Source of the DNA: Gammaproteobacteria bacterium
GTDB lineage: Bacteria; Pseudomonadota; Gammaproteobacteria; Steroidobacterales; Steroidobacteraceae
NCBI GenBank assembly: GCA_028293765.1
Contig: JAQGOG010000028.1
Coordinates: 1-58,786 of the forward strand
DNA length: 58,786 bases
Reading direction: 5' to 3'
Shown: positions 8,347 to 17,383 of the stretch, piece after piece
Position numbering within the stretch: the stretch's first letter is position 1
Layout: each line of letters starts with the position of its first letter
The notes under the pieces: generated by a model
What the model saw: only the letters and a program-made list of their open reading frames with translations
What the model was told of the DNA's origin: nothing
The model's database searches: none
Made by a program: the position numbers and the translations under genes

Positions 8347-9231
8347 TCAGCGGATGCCGAGGGTCTGCAGGGCGGCGATGCGCTCGTCGATCGGCGGGTG
8401 GCTCATGAAGAGTCGCATGATGCCTCCGGGCACGGGACCGGTCGCTATGCCGAATGCCGCGAATTGCTGCGAGGGAAGCGGCTCATGGACGCTCTTGAGA
8501 CGCTCCAGCGCGGCGATCATATTGCCGGTGCCCGCGAGCTGCGCACCACCCCGATCGGCCCGGAATTCGCGCCACCTCGAGAACCACATGACGAGCATGT
8601 TGGCGAGTATGCCCAGCAGCAACTGCAACACGATCACGGTAATAAAATAGGCCGGTCCGCGTCCGTCGTCGGAGCGAAACAGCGCCCGGTCGACAATGTT
8701 GCCGATGACGCGTGCGAGGAAGATCACGAACGTGTTCACCACGCCTTGAATCAGTGTGAGCGTCACCATGTCGCCGTTGGCGACGTGGGAGATCTCATGT
8801 CCGAGGACTGCGTCGACTTCCTGCTGGTTCATGCGCTGCAGAAGTCCGGTGCTGACGGCGACGAGCGCGGCGTTACGCCGCGCGCCGGTCGCGAATGCGT
8901 TAGGTTCGGGCGACTCGAAAATGCCGACTTCCGGCATGCCGATGCCTACGGCTCGCGCATGGTTGGCAACAGCAGTGACCAGCCATTGTTCCGCGGCATT
9001 GGCGGGCTGCCGGATGACGCGCACGCCCATGGATGTTTTCGCCATCCACTTGGAGAGCGCCAGCGAAATGAAGGAGCCGGCGAAGCCGAAGAACGCCGCG
9101 AACACCAGCAGTCCCGAGAGGCTGCTGCCCCGAACGGCCAGCCACTGGTCCAGTCCGGTCACACGGGCCACGATCGAGAGCACCAGGACGATTGCGAGGT
9201 TGGTCGCAAGAAACAGCACGATGCGCTTCAT
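8347..9231 (-). CDS. htpX: Membrane zinc metalloprotease HtpX
   Basis: A 294-residue inner-membrane M48 protease that helps degrade misfolded membrane proteins. Two N-terminal membrane segments (about residues 3-23 and 38-58) precede the zinc motif HEISH at residues 145-149, with the third ligand expected in the downstream glutamate region FRADRGGAQLAG. Two further hydrophobic segments follow the active site. The length matches Escherichia coli HtpX. ATG 9231 gives the canonical MKRIVLFLATNLAIV start; the frame stays open to 9282, but those extra residues are polar and atypical. HtpX is often under envelope- or heat-stress control, but no such promoter was recognised. Confidence 0.93.
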   Translation of the reverse strand: MKRIVLFLATNLAIVLVLSIVARVTGLDQWLAVRGSSLSGLLVFAAFFGFAGSFISLALSKWMAKTSMGVRVIRQPANAAEQWLVTAVANHARAVGIGMPEVGIFESPEPNAFATGARRNAALVAVSTGLLQRMNQQEVDAVLGHEISHVANGDMVTLTLIQGVVNTFVIFLARVIGNIVDRALFRSDDGRGPAYFITVIVLQLLLGILANMLVMWFSRWREFRADRGGAQLAGTGNMIAALERLKSVHEPLPSQQFAAFGIATGPVPGGIMRLFMSHPPIDERIAALQTLGIR

Positions 9232-9463
9232 GGCGAGTTTTTGGGAACCTCTGGCGTAAGGGGTAACGTATCCGCCCTTCATTGGACTTGGAAAACTGCA
9301 CGCGGAGTCGGCGCTTGCATTCTACCGGCTGTGGACGCCGGTGTGGTCAACCTGAGGTCAGAGGGTGGCTTTTCAAGGGTTTGCGACGCCAGTGGGAGGG
9401 TGGTGCGCCCGCCATTCGGTTGACCATCGCGCCCGGGCCAGACGCCCCGCCTGGCCGCCCTCC

Positions 9464-10519
9464 CTAGCCGGCCGCCCCTATGGCCCCGCCGACGGCCCTT
9501 CCGACCAGGAAACTTACGACACCCGCGCCAGCGCCGATGAGCACCATGCGCACAGCTCCCCTCAGAGCGTGCCGGCCGGTAAACAGGCTCAACGTAAGGC
9601 CGACCGCGAACAGAGCGGTGCAGGTCACTGCCGCCGTGAGCACGAGAGCCGTGGTTCCCGTGCTATGGGCGAAAAAGGGCAGCAGCGGCACCGTGGCCCC
9701 GACGGCGAATGACACGAAGGATGTGATCGCGGCCCCCCAGGGCGAGCCGAGATCGTCCGGGTTCAGCCCCAGCTCTTCGCGTGCGAGGACATCGAGCGCC
9801 TGCTCGGGGTTGGCCAGCAGTGCGCGGCTGACTTCCCGAGCCTGCTCGATCTCGACGCCGCGCGCCTGATAAATCAGGGCCAGCTCTTCCGCTTCCTCTT
9901 CCGGGTACTCCGCGACTTCCTCGCGCTCGAGAGCTATCTGGTATTCGTACATCTCGCGCTGCGAGCGCACGGAGACATATTCTCCCGCCGCCATCGAGAG
10001 CGCGCCGGCGAGCATTCCCGCCGTTCCCGTCAGCAGAACATAGCCACTCGCGGCACCGGCCCCGGCCACTCCGAGCACCAGGCTTGCATTGGAGACCAGG
10101 CCATCACTTACGCCGAATACCGATGCGCGCAGGTTGTTGCCGAGTCCGCCGCGATGACGCAGGCCGACGTCTGACAGCGAAGTCGGCATTGCGTGTCCAG
10201 CAATACTCACCGGTGCGCTATAGATCGACAGCCCGCGCAGCTTCATTGCTGCGAGTACGGACCGCAGGGCACGTGGACCAAACTGGCGTAACAGTCGCGC
10301 CACGATTCGGGCGCGCAACGAGGGGGTAAAAACGCGCTTGGGCGCGTTCGGCACCGCAGCTTGCCGGGACGAGCTCTCCCATTTCCCCGCCTGTTCCTCG
10401 GCGGCGGCGGCGAGTTGCAGGAATAAGCGGCTCTTATGCGGATCGGGCTCCGCGGCGGCGACCTGGTGATACAACCAGGCCGACTCCTTCTCGTGGTACC
10501 AGCTGTCGATTATGGCCAT
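9464..10519 (-). CDS. VIT/CCC1-family metal transporter with degenerate ferritin-like N-terminus
   Basis: A 351-residue membrane protein of the VIT1/CCC1 (nodulin-21) family, which moves Fe2+ or Mn2+ across membranes. The core begins near residue 120 with NNLRASVFGVSDGLVSNASL. It continues with helices rich in Gly/Ala, a cytoplasmic acidic segment (EREEVAEYPEEEAEELALIY), and three C-terminal membrane segments ending RAVGGAIGAAG. The first 50 residues resemble the start of a rubrerythrin/ferritin-like helix pair (KESAWLYHQVAAAEPD and AAAAEEQAGKW), but the usual ExxH ligand reads EEQA, so a working di-iron site is doubtful. Metal specificity is not known. Confidence 0.83.
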   Translation of the reverse strand: MAIIDSWYHEKESAWLYHQVAAAEPDPHKSRLFLQLAAAAEEQAGKWESSSRQAAVPNAPKRVFTPSLRARIVARLLRQFGPRALRSVLAAMKLRGLSIYSAPVSIAGHAMPTSLSDVGLRHRGGLGNNLRASVFGVSDGLVSNASLVLGVAGAGAASGYVLLTGTAGMLAGALSMAAGEYVSVRSQREMYEYQIALEREEVAEYPEEEAEELALIYQARGVEIEQAREVSRALLANPEQALDVLAREELGLNPDDLGSPWGAAITSFVSFAVGATVPLLPFFAHSTGTTALVLTAAVTCTALFAVGLTLSLFTGRHALRGAVRMVLIGAGAGVVSFLVGRAVGGAIGAAG

Positions 10520-10552
10520 TCGCGAGGTGCGGATGCCACGCAGCCGTGGCGA

Positions 10553-10873
10553 TCAGCGCTCCTCTTCGGCCTCGTCCTCATCGTCGTCGAGGTCGTCATC
10601 GTCATCATCGTCGTCGTCGTCATCCTCGTCGAAGTCTTCGTCTTCGTCCTCGTCTTCCTCTTCGGCCTCGGGCTCGGACCAGCCCTCCGGCACCTGAGTC
10701 TGCTCGAGGTCCATTTCGTGCCATGCCTCGATGTCGATCTCCTCGATATCCCCGTCGAGATACTCGATCTCGACGAGCTCGGAGTCCTCATCGACGGACA
10801 GTACGCGGAACGACTCTTCTTCTTCCTGGTTCTCGTACCATTGGCCCGGAACCGGCTCGTAATCTCTGCTCAC
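10553..10873 (-). CDS. DUF6763-like small protein with poly-acidic tail
   Basis: A cytoplasmic protein of about 106 residues. The N-terminal half holds EPVPGQWYENQ, FRVLSVDEDSELVEIEYLDG and EEIDIEAWHEMD, a pattern I associate with the DUF6763 family of gammaproteobacteria (function unknown). The last 40 residues are almost all Asp and Glu, ending in a run of Asp/Glu codons that forms a visible TCGTCATCG-type triplet repeat on the plus strand (10568-10650). I prefer GTG 10873 because AAGAGGG lies nine bases upstream and the product then opens MSRDYEPVPGQWY; ATGs at 10882 and 10897 have poorer sites. It is divergent from proB. Confidence 0.7.
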   Translation of the reverse strand: MSRDYEPVPGQWYENQEEEESFRVLSVDEDSELVEIEYLDGDIEEIDIEAWHEMDLEQTQVPEGWSEPEAEEEDEDEDEDFDEDDDDDDDDDDDLDDDEDEAEEER

Positions 10874-11084
10874 CGCTCGCATCCCTCTTGGGCTCATCAA
10901 TTTTTCGGCGCCCGTAAGTTTAGGGGCTGCGGTCGGGTTGGGCAACGAGTGCGTCGTGCGACAGCGCGCTCGCGAACGACCGTGGCGGCAGCGCTTCGGT
11001 TCCTGGCGCCCCGTTTGCCGACATTATGTGAGCGCTGCACGCCCCCGCGCAGTGCAGCGGCCGATTGCGTATAGTTTTCGCACC

Positions 11085-12266
11085 ATGACCGCTCGATCAC
11101 CCGATTCCGGATCCCCTCTCGTGCAGGCACGGCGCATCGTCGTAAAGGTCGGGTCAGCGCTGCTCGTGGATGGGGAGACTGGGCGGATCAACCGGGCCTG
11201 GCTCGAGACCCTCATCGAGGACCTCCTGCGGCTCCGCAAGCGCAATCAGCAAGTCATCCTCGTGTCTTCCGGCGCCATTGCCCTCGGGCGTCGGCAACTC
11301 GGACTGGCGAAGGGCCCGCTGCGGCTCGAGGAGAGCCAGGCTGCCGCGGCTGTCGGGCAGATTCGTCTCGCGCATGCGTACAAGGAGCTGCTGGAGAGCC
11401 GTGACGTCACCGTGGCGCAGGTGCTGCTCACTCTCGAGGACAGTGAGCGCCGCCGACGCTATCTCAATGCTCGCGCGACCCTCGAATCGCTGCTGGCATT
11501 AGGGGCGTTGCCGGTCATTAACGAGAACGACACGGTGGCGACCGCTGAAATCCGTTATGGCGACAATGATCGGCTGGCGGCGCGGGTCGCGCAGATGTCG
11601 GGCGCGGACTGCCTGGTGTTGCTCTCCGATGTCGAAGGACTTTTCACTGCGGATCCGAACAGGGATCCGCACGCGCAGTTCATCGGCGAAGTCCGGCAGA
11701 TCACTCCCGAAATCGAAGCCATGGCGGGACGTTCCGCCTCGGACGTCGGTTCCGGAGGGATGACGACAAAGATCCTCGCCGCCAAGATCGCCGTGTCGGC
11801 GGGATGTCATATGTGCATTGCCGCAGGGCATCACGACCATCCTGTGGGCCGTATCGAAGCGGGCGCCCGCTGCACCTGGTTCGTGCCAACGGCTTCGCCT
11901 GTCACGGCTCGCAAACAGTGGATTGCGGGAACCCTGCGACCGGCCGGCGCGATCACCATCGATGCCGGGGCCTTGCGGGCGTTGCTCGAAGGCAAGAGCC
12001 TCCTGCCTGCCGGAGTCGTCAATGCTCGCGGGCGATTCGAGCGCGGCGACACGGTGAGCGTCTTGACGGCGAGTGGTGCTGAGATTGCGCGCGGCATCAT
12101 CGCCTACTCGGATGCCGACGCCGCCCGGATCATGGGCCGGAAGTCCTCGGAGATCGAGGGCATTCTCGGCTTCAGAGGGCGCGACGAGATGATTCATCGC
12201 GACGATCTCGTGCTCATCCGGCACGAAGCGCCAGCCGTCGCGGAACCTTTACGGGCAACAACATGA
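11085..12266 (+). CDS. proB: Glutamate 5-kinase
   Basis: First step of proline synthesis: ATP phosphorylates glutamate to gamma-glutamyl phosphate. The 393-residue protein has an amino-acid kinase domain, with [15 protein letters not shown] near the N-terminus, [29 protein letters not shown], and [13 protein letters not shown]-terminal PUA domain (about residue 290 onward) includes [17 protein letters not shown]. The kinase domain is the seat of proline feedback inhibition in this family. Its stop overlaps the proA start by four bases (ATGA), showing translational coupling. TATAGT at 11070-11075 is so close to the ATG that the message may be nearly leaderless, and no ribosome site is visible. 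Confidence 0.95.
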   Translation: MTARSPDSGSPLVQARRIVVKVGSALLVDGETGRINRAWLETLIEDLLRLRKRNQQVILVSSGAIALGRRQLGLAKGPLRLEESQAAAAVGQIRLAHAYKELLESRDVTVAQVLLTLEDSERRRRYLNARATLESLLALGALPVINENDTVATAEIRYGDNDRLAARVAQMSGADCLVLLSDVEGLFTADPNRDPHAQFIGEVRQITPEIEAMAGRSASDVGSGGMTTKILAAKIAVSAGCHMCIAAGHHDHPVGRIEAGARCTWFVPTASPVTARKQWIAGTLRPAGAITIDAGALRALLEGKSLLPAGVVNARGRFERGDTVSVLTASGAEIARGIIAYSDADAARIMGRKSSEIEGILGFRGRDEMIHRDDLVLIRHEAPAVAEPLRATT

Positions 12267-13543
12267 ACGCTCATTTGCACACTGAGAACATCGGCGAGCT
12301 GATGGAGGCGCTCGGCAAGGCCGCCTTGAGCGCCGCAGCCGTGCTGGCCCTTGCCGGAGCCGAAAAAAAGAACACCGCGTTGACAGTAGCGGCGCAGGCA
12401 ATCCGCGCCCGGCGCGACGATATTCTCGCCGCGAACGCCCGCGACATGTCCGCTGCGCACGCCGCGAAGTTCAGTGGTGCACTGCTGGACCGTTTGCACC
12501 TCGATGAGAAACGGGTCGAGGGCATTGCCCGCAGCATTGAAGATGTCCTGGCCCTTGCCGATCCGATCGGGACGCTAGTGGCGGACTGGGAGCGGCCCAA
12601 CGGCCTGAGAATTCAGCGCGTCCGTGTACCGTTGGGAGTCATCGGCATTATCTATGAAAGCCGTCCCAATGTGACGGCCGACGCGGGAGCGCTGTGTCTG
12701 AAGTCCGGCAACGCTGTCATTCTTCGCGGTGGCTCGGAGAGCCGTCTGTCGAACGCGGCTATTTACGCCTGTCTCGTTGAGGGACTGCGTGCCGCCGGTC
12801 TGCCATTGGAATGCATTCAGTTGGTGCCGACGACGGATCGTGCCGCCGTAGGCTACATGCTCGCCGGCATGGCTGAGTATCTCGACGTCATCGTGCCACG
12901 CGGCGGCAAGAGCCTGGTGGCACGGGTACAGAAGGAGGCGCGCGTGCCGGTGATCGCGCACCTTGAAGGGAATTGTCACGTCTACATCGATCACGACGCC
13001 GACGTACGGATGGCACGTGCGATCGCTGTGAATGCCAAGATGCGCCGCACGGGGATCTGCGGCGCCGCCGAGACTCTCCTCGTTGATCGGGCGTGCGTCG
13101 ATACGCATCTCGCGCCCATTGTGGGCGATCTGCTGGATGCCGGTTGTGAAGTACGCGGCGATGCGACGGTGCAGAGAGTCGATCCGCGGGTGCTGCCCGC
13201 GAGTGAGGACGACTGGTACACCGAGTATCTCGACTCCATCATCGCCGCGCGCGTAGTCGATGGCGTCGACGCAGCGATCGCGCACATTGCCAAGTACGGC
13301 TCCGCCCATACGGAGTCGATCGTGACGGAAAACCAGGCGACGGCGGATCGTTTCCTGCAGCACGTCGATAGCGCGATCGTGCTTCACAACGCGTCCACGC
13401 AGTTTGCCGATGGCGGTGAGTTTGGGATGGGCGCCGAGATCGGCATCTCCACCGATCGCTTTCACGCCCGCGGTCCCGTGGGCGTCGAGCAGCTCACCAG
13501 CTACAAATACGTCGTGCGTGGCGGGGGGCAAACGAGGCCCTGA
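12263..13543 (+). CDS. proA: Glutamate-5-semialdehyde dehydrogenase (gamma-glutamyl phosphate reductase)
   Basis: Second step of proline synthesis: NADPH reduces gamma-glutamyl phosphate to glutamate-5-semialdehyde, which cyclises spontaneously. The 426-residue protein is full length. Family marks include [35 protein letters not shown], the catalytic cysteine region [16 protein letters not shown], and [10 protein letters not shown] toward the end. The ATGA overlap with proB implies equal expression of the two subunits, which channel the unstable phosphate in this pathway. proC is not in the window. A long hairpin at 13557-13593 follows the stop codon. Confidence 0.96.
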   Translation: MNAHLHTENIGELMEALGKAALSAAAVLALAGAEKKNTALTVAAQAIRARRDDILAANARDMSAAHAAKFSGALLDRLHLDEKRVEGIARSIEDVLALADPIGTLVADWERPNGLRIQRVRVPLGVIGIIYESRPNVTADAGALCLKSGNAVILRGGSESRLSNAAIYACLVEGLRAAGLPLECIQLVPTTDRAAVGYMLAGMAEYLDVIVPRGGKSLVARVQKEARVPVIAHLEGNCHVYIDHDADVRMARAIAVNAKMRRTGICGAAETLLVDRACVDTHLAPIVGDLLDAGCEVRGDATVQRVDPRVLPASEDDWYTEYLDSIIAARVVDGVDAAIAHIAKYGSAHTESIVTENQATADRFLQHVDSAIVLHNASTQFADGGEFGMGAEIGISTDRFHARGPVGVEQLTSYKYVVRGGGQTRP

Positions 13544-13556
13544 ACCGGCGCGCGGC

Positions 13557-13593
13557 CGGCCCGGAACGCACGGACGAGTTGCATTCCGGGCCG
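13557..13593. terminator. Hairpin between convergent proA and a TonB receptor
   Basis: A perfect ten-base inverted repeat (CGGCCCGGAA with TTCCGGGCCG) encloses a 17-base loop, 13 bases after the proA stop and 16 bases from the stop of the convergent receptor. There is no T-run on either strand, so it would not be a classic intrinsic terminator, but the position fits a bidirectional stop. Confidence 0.5.
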
Positions 13594-13609
13594 TCGGTGG
13601 GACACTGCG

Positions 13610-16141
13610 CTAGAAAATGTAATTGGCCCTCAGATAGTAGTAGCCGCCGTTGAACCCGAACGGGGAGAACGAGGGGTACTGCGAGACGGCCGAATTGAAT
13701 TTCGCCGTGTTGTAGGCAGCCTCCAGCGTTCTGTTGATCTTGTTGGGATAGCGGTTGAACGCATTGAGCGCACCGACACTGAGCTTGAGCTCCTTCAGGA
13801 CCTGGTAACCCACGTCGACGTTCGTAATCGGAGTCACGCCGATCTTGTTCTGATAGTAAGTCACCGCGGAACCCAGCGTCGCGCCACTGTCGTTGACGTA
13901 TTCGGACGACGCTCCATAGATCTGCTCGCGCAGATCGACCGTCAGCTTCTTGATCGTCCACGCCGAGCCCAGATTGATCACATACTTGGGCGATGCGGTC
14001 GTCAGATCGGAGATGGCGGTCTGGTCGAATAGCTGCTGGCCGGCGAGGGTCGCAGGTCCAGTGCGGATGTTGCTCGCCTTGGTATCGTTATAGGTCGCCC
14101 CGACCGACCATTCGATTTTGCCCCAACCGTGGTCAACCAGGGAATCGAGCATGAGATCCGCGCCGCGCGTCTTGGTATCGACCCCGTTGGTGAAGAGCGC
14201 GACGGCGGTTTGACCTTTGGCAACGACATCCGGATCGAGCGCATTGCCGTTGTCAATGATCGCCTGGGTGACCGCCGGGGCCACGACGACGCCGCCGACG
14301 GCGGCGTTGATCGTACCGCTGGCGACGATGCGGTTCTTGATGTCGATCTCGTACAAATCCAACGTGACGGCCAGGTTGGACAGGGGTTGCAGGACGAAGC
14401 CGAAGCTGTAGTTCCTCGAGGTCTCGGGTGACAGTCCCGCGCCGAGACCCAGATCCTTGGCTCCCACTGAGTTGGGCGCCAATTGGACGACGGCCGAAGT
14501 GGGCGAGACATTGGTGGTCGTGTAGTACTCCTCGGCGAGTGTCGGCGCGCGGAAGCCCGTGCTGACCGTCGCGCGGATCGCAAATTCCGCAGCGAAATCG
14601 TAGCGGCCCGTGAGCTTGCCGACGGCCTTGCTGCCGAAGTCGCTGTAATGCTCGAAGCGGCCGGCCGCATCCAGGCGCAGCCGGTCGACGGGCTTCAGCG
14701 CGAAATCGACATAACCGGCTTCGTTCTTGCGCGCGTGGTTGCCGGCGTCGGGCGGATTGAACCCGGGGTACGACTGGGCGCCGCCCCCAAAGTACGAGCT
14801 CGGATTGCCGGCCCCGATCGCATAGGTATCCCGGCGAAATTCACCGCCGAAGGCGACGTTCAGCGGCCCGGCGAGTCCCACGTCGAAGTCGCGATTGATG
14901 TCGGCGGTAGACGTCCACTGGGTGGCCTTGTAGAACCCGTCGTAGAAGTTGGTGGGGGACGCACCGTAGAGCGCGAAAAGACTCGCGTTGGACGAGTTCA
15001 ATGTGTAGATATCGTCCTTGTCGTAGCCGTAAGTGGAGGCGAGATCCCAATTCCAACCGGCCAGCGCGCCTTTGAAGCCGGCGGTGATCTGGTAATCGGT
15101 TTCCTGGATGCTCTCGAGCGGCTGGAAGCCGTACGGGAAGGGGTAAGTGACTTCTTTGGTCACCGGATCGGTGTAGGACACCTTGTTCGGCAGCCGGTAG
15201 TTCTCGTACGACATGGCGTCCTTCTTGCCCCAGGTGCCGAAGGAGTAGAACTGGGTGTCGCCGCCCAGCTCCAAGCCGGAGTTGAACGCGAGAATCGTCA
15301 GGTTGTACCGCCCGTCGCCCTCGATCAGATTCAGATACGGATATCCCGGCGCACTGAACTCGTTCGTATTGGGATACGTGGTCGGATTGACCACGCGCGG
15401 GTCCACGGCGCCGCGGTTGCTGAACCCGTGGTTGCGGACCTCCGCGGTCAGATTCAGATTGCCTCCATCCAGGGGCTCGAACCCGATGTTGCCGGTGATG
15501 TCGTCGGTCTTCCCGCCGCCGTCGTAGTAGCCGCCATAGGTCGCGCCCAGCTCGCCGCCGGCGGGGTCTTTCTTGAGGATGATGTTGATCACGCCCGCGA
15601 TCGCATCCGAACCGTATTGCGCGGCGGCGCCCTCGGTGAGCACTTCGATGTGGTCGATCGCGCTCACGGGAATGAGACTCAAATCCGCGGCGGCGGCGCC
15701 CTGGTAGGGTCCGCTGAGCACTTCGAGGTTGGAGGTCGTGTGCCGCCGCTTGCCGTTGACGAGCACCAGTGTGTCATTCGGACTCAAGCCGCGCAGTTTT
15801 GCCTGCAGCGTCTGATTGGCCTGGTCGCCCCCGAACGCCTGCGCGGTGAACGACGGCACGAGCCGCGCAAGCGTGGCGATCAGATCGGGTTTGCCGGCAA
15901 CTTTTTCCAGTGACTGAGCGCTCAGGATCTGAATGGGCGCCGGGCTGTCCGCGGCTTTGAGTCCGGACGTGCGTGTTCCCGTAACGATGACTTCGTTGCC
16001 CGACGCTATGGCGTCGGAGTCGGCGGTAGCGGCCTCCGCAGCGGCCGGCGCTGCGGCATGCACCATATTTACGCCTGCCGCGAGTGCGGCGACGGCGAAC
16101 ACGGCCGCACGGGGACGAGCATGGTCTGGCTTGAATTGCAT
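13610..16141 (-). CDS. TonB-dependent outer membrane receptor
   Basis: An 843-residue outer membrane active transporter driven by TonB/ExbBD. It has a signal peptide (to about residue 30), a TonB-box-like NEVIVTGTR, a plug domain (about 55-190; LRGLSPNDTLVLVNGKRRH, IDHIEVLTEGAAAQYGSDAIAGVINI), and a 22-strand barrel ending in aromatic FNGGYYYLRANYIF as required for BAM insertion. Substrate is unknown; the plug resembles iron-complex and peptide/vitamin receptors of the wide RagA-unrelated class. It lies downstream of TauE-like and HisC-like genes on the same strand, separated by 367 bases, so it probably has its own promoter. Confidence 0.92.
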   Translation of the reverse strand: MQFKPDHARPRAAVFAVAALAAGVNMVHAAAPAAAEAATADSDAIASGNEVIVTGTRTSGLKAADSPAPIQILSAQSLEKVAGKPDLIATLARLVPSFTAQAFGGDQANQTLQAKLRGLSPNDTLVLVNGKRRHTTSNLEVLSGPYQGAAAADLSLIPVSAIDHIEVLTEGAAAQYGSDAIAGVINIILKKDPAGGELGATYGGYYDGGGKTDDITGNIGFEPLDGGNLNLTAEVRNHGFSNRGAVDPRVVNPTTYPNTNEFSAPGYPYLNLIEGDGRYNLTILAFNSGLELGGDTQFYSFGTWGKKDAMSYENYRLPNKVSYTDPVTKEVTYPFPYGFQPLESIQETDYQITAGFKGALAGWNWDLASTYGYDKDDIYTLNSSNASLFALYGASPTNFYDGFYKATQWTSTADINRDFDVGLAGPLNVAFGGEFRRDTYAIGAGNPSSYFGGGAQSYPGFNPPDAGNHARKNEAGYVDFALKPVDRLRLDAAGRFEHYSDFGSKAVGKLTGRYDFAAEFAIRATVSTGFRAPTLAEEYYTTTNVSPTSAVVQLAPNSVGAKDLGLGAGLSPETSRNYSFGFVLQPLSNLAVTLDLYEIDIKNRIVASGTINAAVGGVVVAPAVTQAIIDNGNALDPDVVAKGQTAVALFTNGVDTKTRGADLMLDSLVDHGWGKIEWSVGATYNDTKASNIRTGPATLAGQQLFDQTAISDLTTASPKYVINLGSAWTIKKLTVDLREQIYGASSEYVNDSGATLGSAVTYYQNKIGVTPITNVDVGYQVLKELKLSVGALNAFNRYPNKINRTLEAAYNTAKFNSAVSQYPSFSPFGFNGGYYYLRANYIF

Positions 16142-16508
16142 CGCGTGGATCTCCGTAGGGAATACATGATTTCATTCGCGGCATGGCCGATCCGCACCGC
16201 GCATGCGACTTACGGCGCGCGGCACTAACAGTGCAGCGTCGAGGCATGTTGCAAAAAGCCGGCCAACGCCCGTCATGTCGTGCCGGGCACACGCCGAGCG
16301 AAGCCAGCATGTTGATATCCATGAAGTTGGATAGGTGGCGCGGAAGCGCAACCCCAGACGACGGGCTGTTGCTAAAACGCATGCCGGCACCAATCTGGAG
16401 CACCGCAGCATAGTTTGATGTTATATCGTGGTGCTGGTGTTAGCGCGCTGGGAGTGCGCACGAGACTTTAGTGTTGTCCCGGCCGGGCGCCAGGAGCGGA
16501 CGGGCCGG
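16142..16508. other. Intergenic region upstream of the TonB receptor
   Basis: No gene is recognised. Open frames on both strands (for example 16172-16411 minus) give Arg/Cys-rich products with no start signal. The stretch near 16410-16445, with TTGATGTTATATCG, is more AT-rich than its surroundings and may hold promoter elements. The leader for the minus-strand receptor must lie here. No operator was identified. Confidence 0.4.
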
Positions 16509-17324
16509 TTAGTGCGCTGCCGCGGCCACGGCCACTGCGAACAGGGTGACCAAGCCTGCCGCCTTGGCCAGCAATCCCAATCCGGAGGTCCCGAGCAACG
16601 TGAATGTGACGCGTCGAAAGTTGATATCCGACAGAGACTTGTACAGGTTCACGCCCAGCAGAGTGCACGGCAGAACGATGGGCAGCGTGATCCCGAGCAG
16701 TGCCCAGTATGTGTGGCCGAACGTCTCGGGATGTTCTAACGCCAACATCGCAAGTGACACGAGCTGCAGGCCCAGGATGTAGGGCTGCACTATCGCCCTT
16801 GACTCACTCTTCGGCAGGCGCTGCAGGCCGCTCCAAACGACGACCGCGGCGCCGGGAAATGCGGTAAAGCCCCCGATTACGCCGCCCGCCAGGCCCACCA
16901 GGACCGCGGCGAACCAACTTCCCTGAAGCGCTACGTGCAGGCTGTGCGGCTTCAGCAGCGAATACACCGCATAGACGACCAGGAATCCTCCAAACACCGC
17001 CATCAACGTCGCTGTCGGCAATGAATGCAGGACGCGTAAGCCGACAGGGACACCGAGCAGGCCGCCCACGAGATACGGCGCGGGGCCGTCGGGCCACCAT
17101 TGCCGCAGCGGCCGCAGATCGGCCTGCAGCTGTCCGAGCGACAGCAGTTGGTTGGCCGATGACAAGGTCATCAGCAGCGGGACGCCGAGCTTCGGCGGCA
17201 GCAGCCACAGGCACAGCGCGCCAATGGCGGAAAACCCGAAGCCGGACAGGCCGCTCATGACGGCGGACACGCCCAGTATGCAGACGAGCGCCAGGACAGT
17301 GCCAGGCGAAAACTCGCTTGCCAT
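16509..17324 (-). CDS. Sulfite exporter TauE/SafE family membrane protein
   Basis: A 271-residue integral membrane protein with about eight hydrophobic segments arranged as two similar halves, the pattern of the TauE/SafE (DUF81) family. Members export sulfite, sulfoacetate or other organic anions, and many have unknown cargo. Recognisable blocks are MSGLSGFGFSAIGALCL at the start and VGLAGGVIGGFTAFPGAAVVVW in the middle. The start could be ATG 17324 or GTG 17336; neither has a strong ribosome site. It begins about 59 bases after the HisC-like gene on the same strand, so the two may be one transcript. Confidence 0.8.
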   Translation of the reverse strand: MASEFSPGTVLALVCILGVSAVMSGLSGFGFSAIGALCLWLLPPKLGVPLLMTLSSANQLLSLGQLQADLRPLRQWWPDGPAPYLVGGLLGVPVGLRVLHSLPTATLMAVFGGFLVVYAVYSLLKPHSLHVALQGSWFAAVLVGLAGGVIGGFTAFPGAAVVVWSGLQRLPKSESRAIVQPYILGLQLVSLAMLALEHPETFGHTYWALLGITLPIVLPCTLLGVNLYKSLSDINFRRVTFTLLGTSGLGLLAKAAGLVTLFAVAVAAAAH

Positions 17325-17383
17325 GACTGAAAACACGCTCGCGACGGCTCAACCGTGCCGGTGCTGACTCGAAGGAAAGCCCG

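Noticed and set aside
14483-15913. Plus-strand open frame of 476 residues inside the TonB receptor
   Set aside because: Fully antisense to an intact receptor whose plug and barrel end are recognisable.
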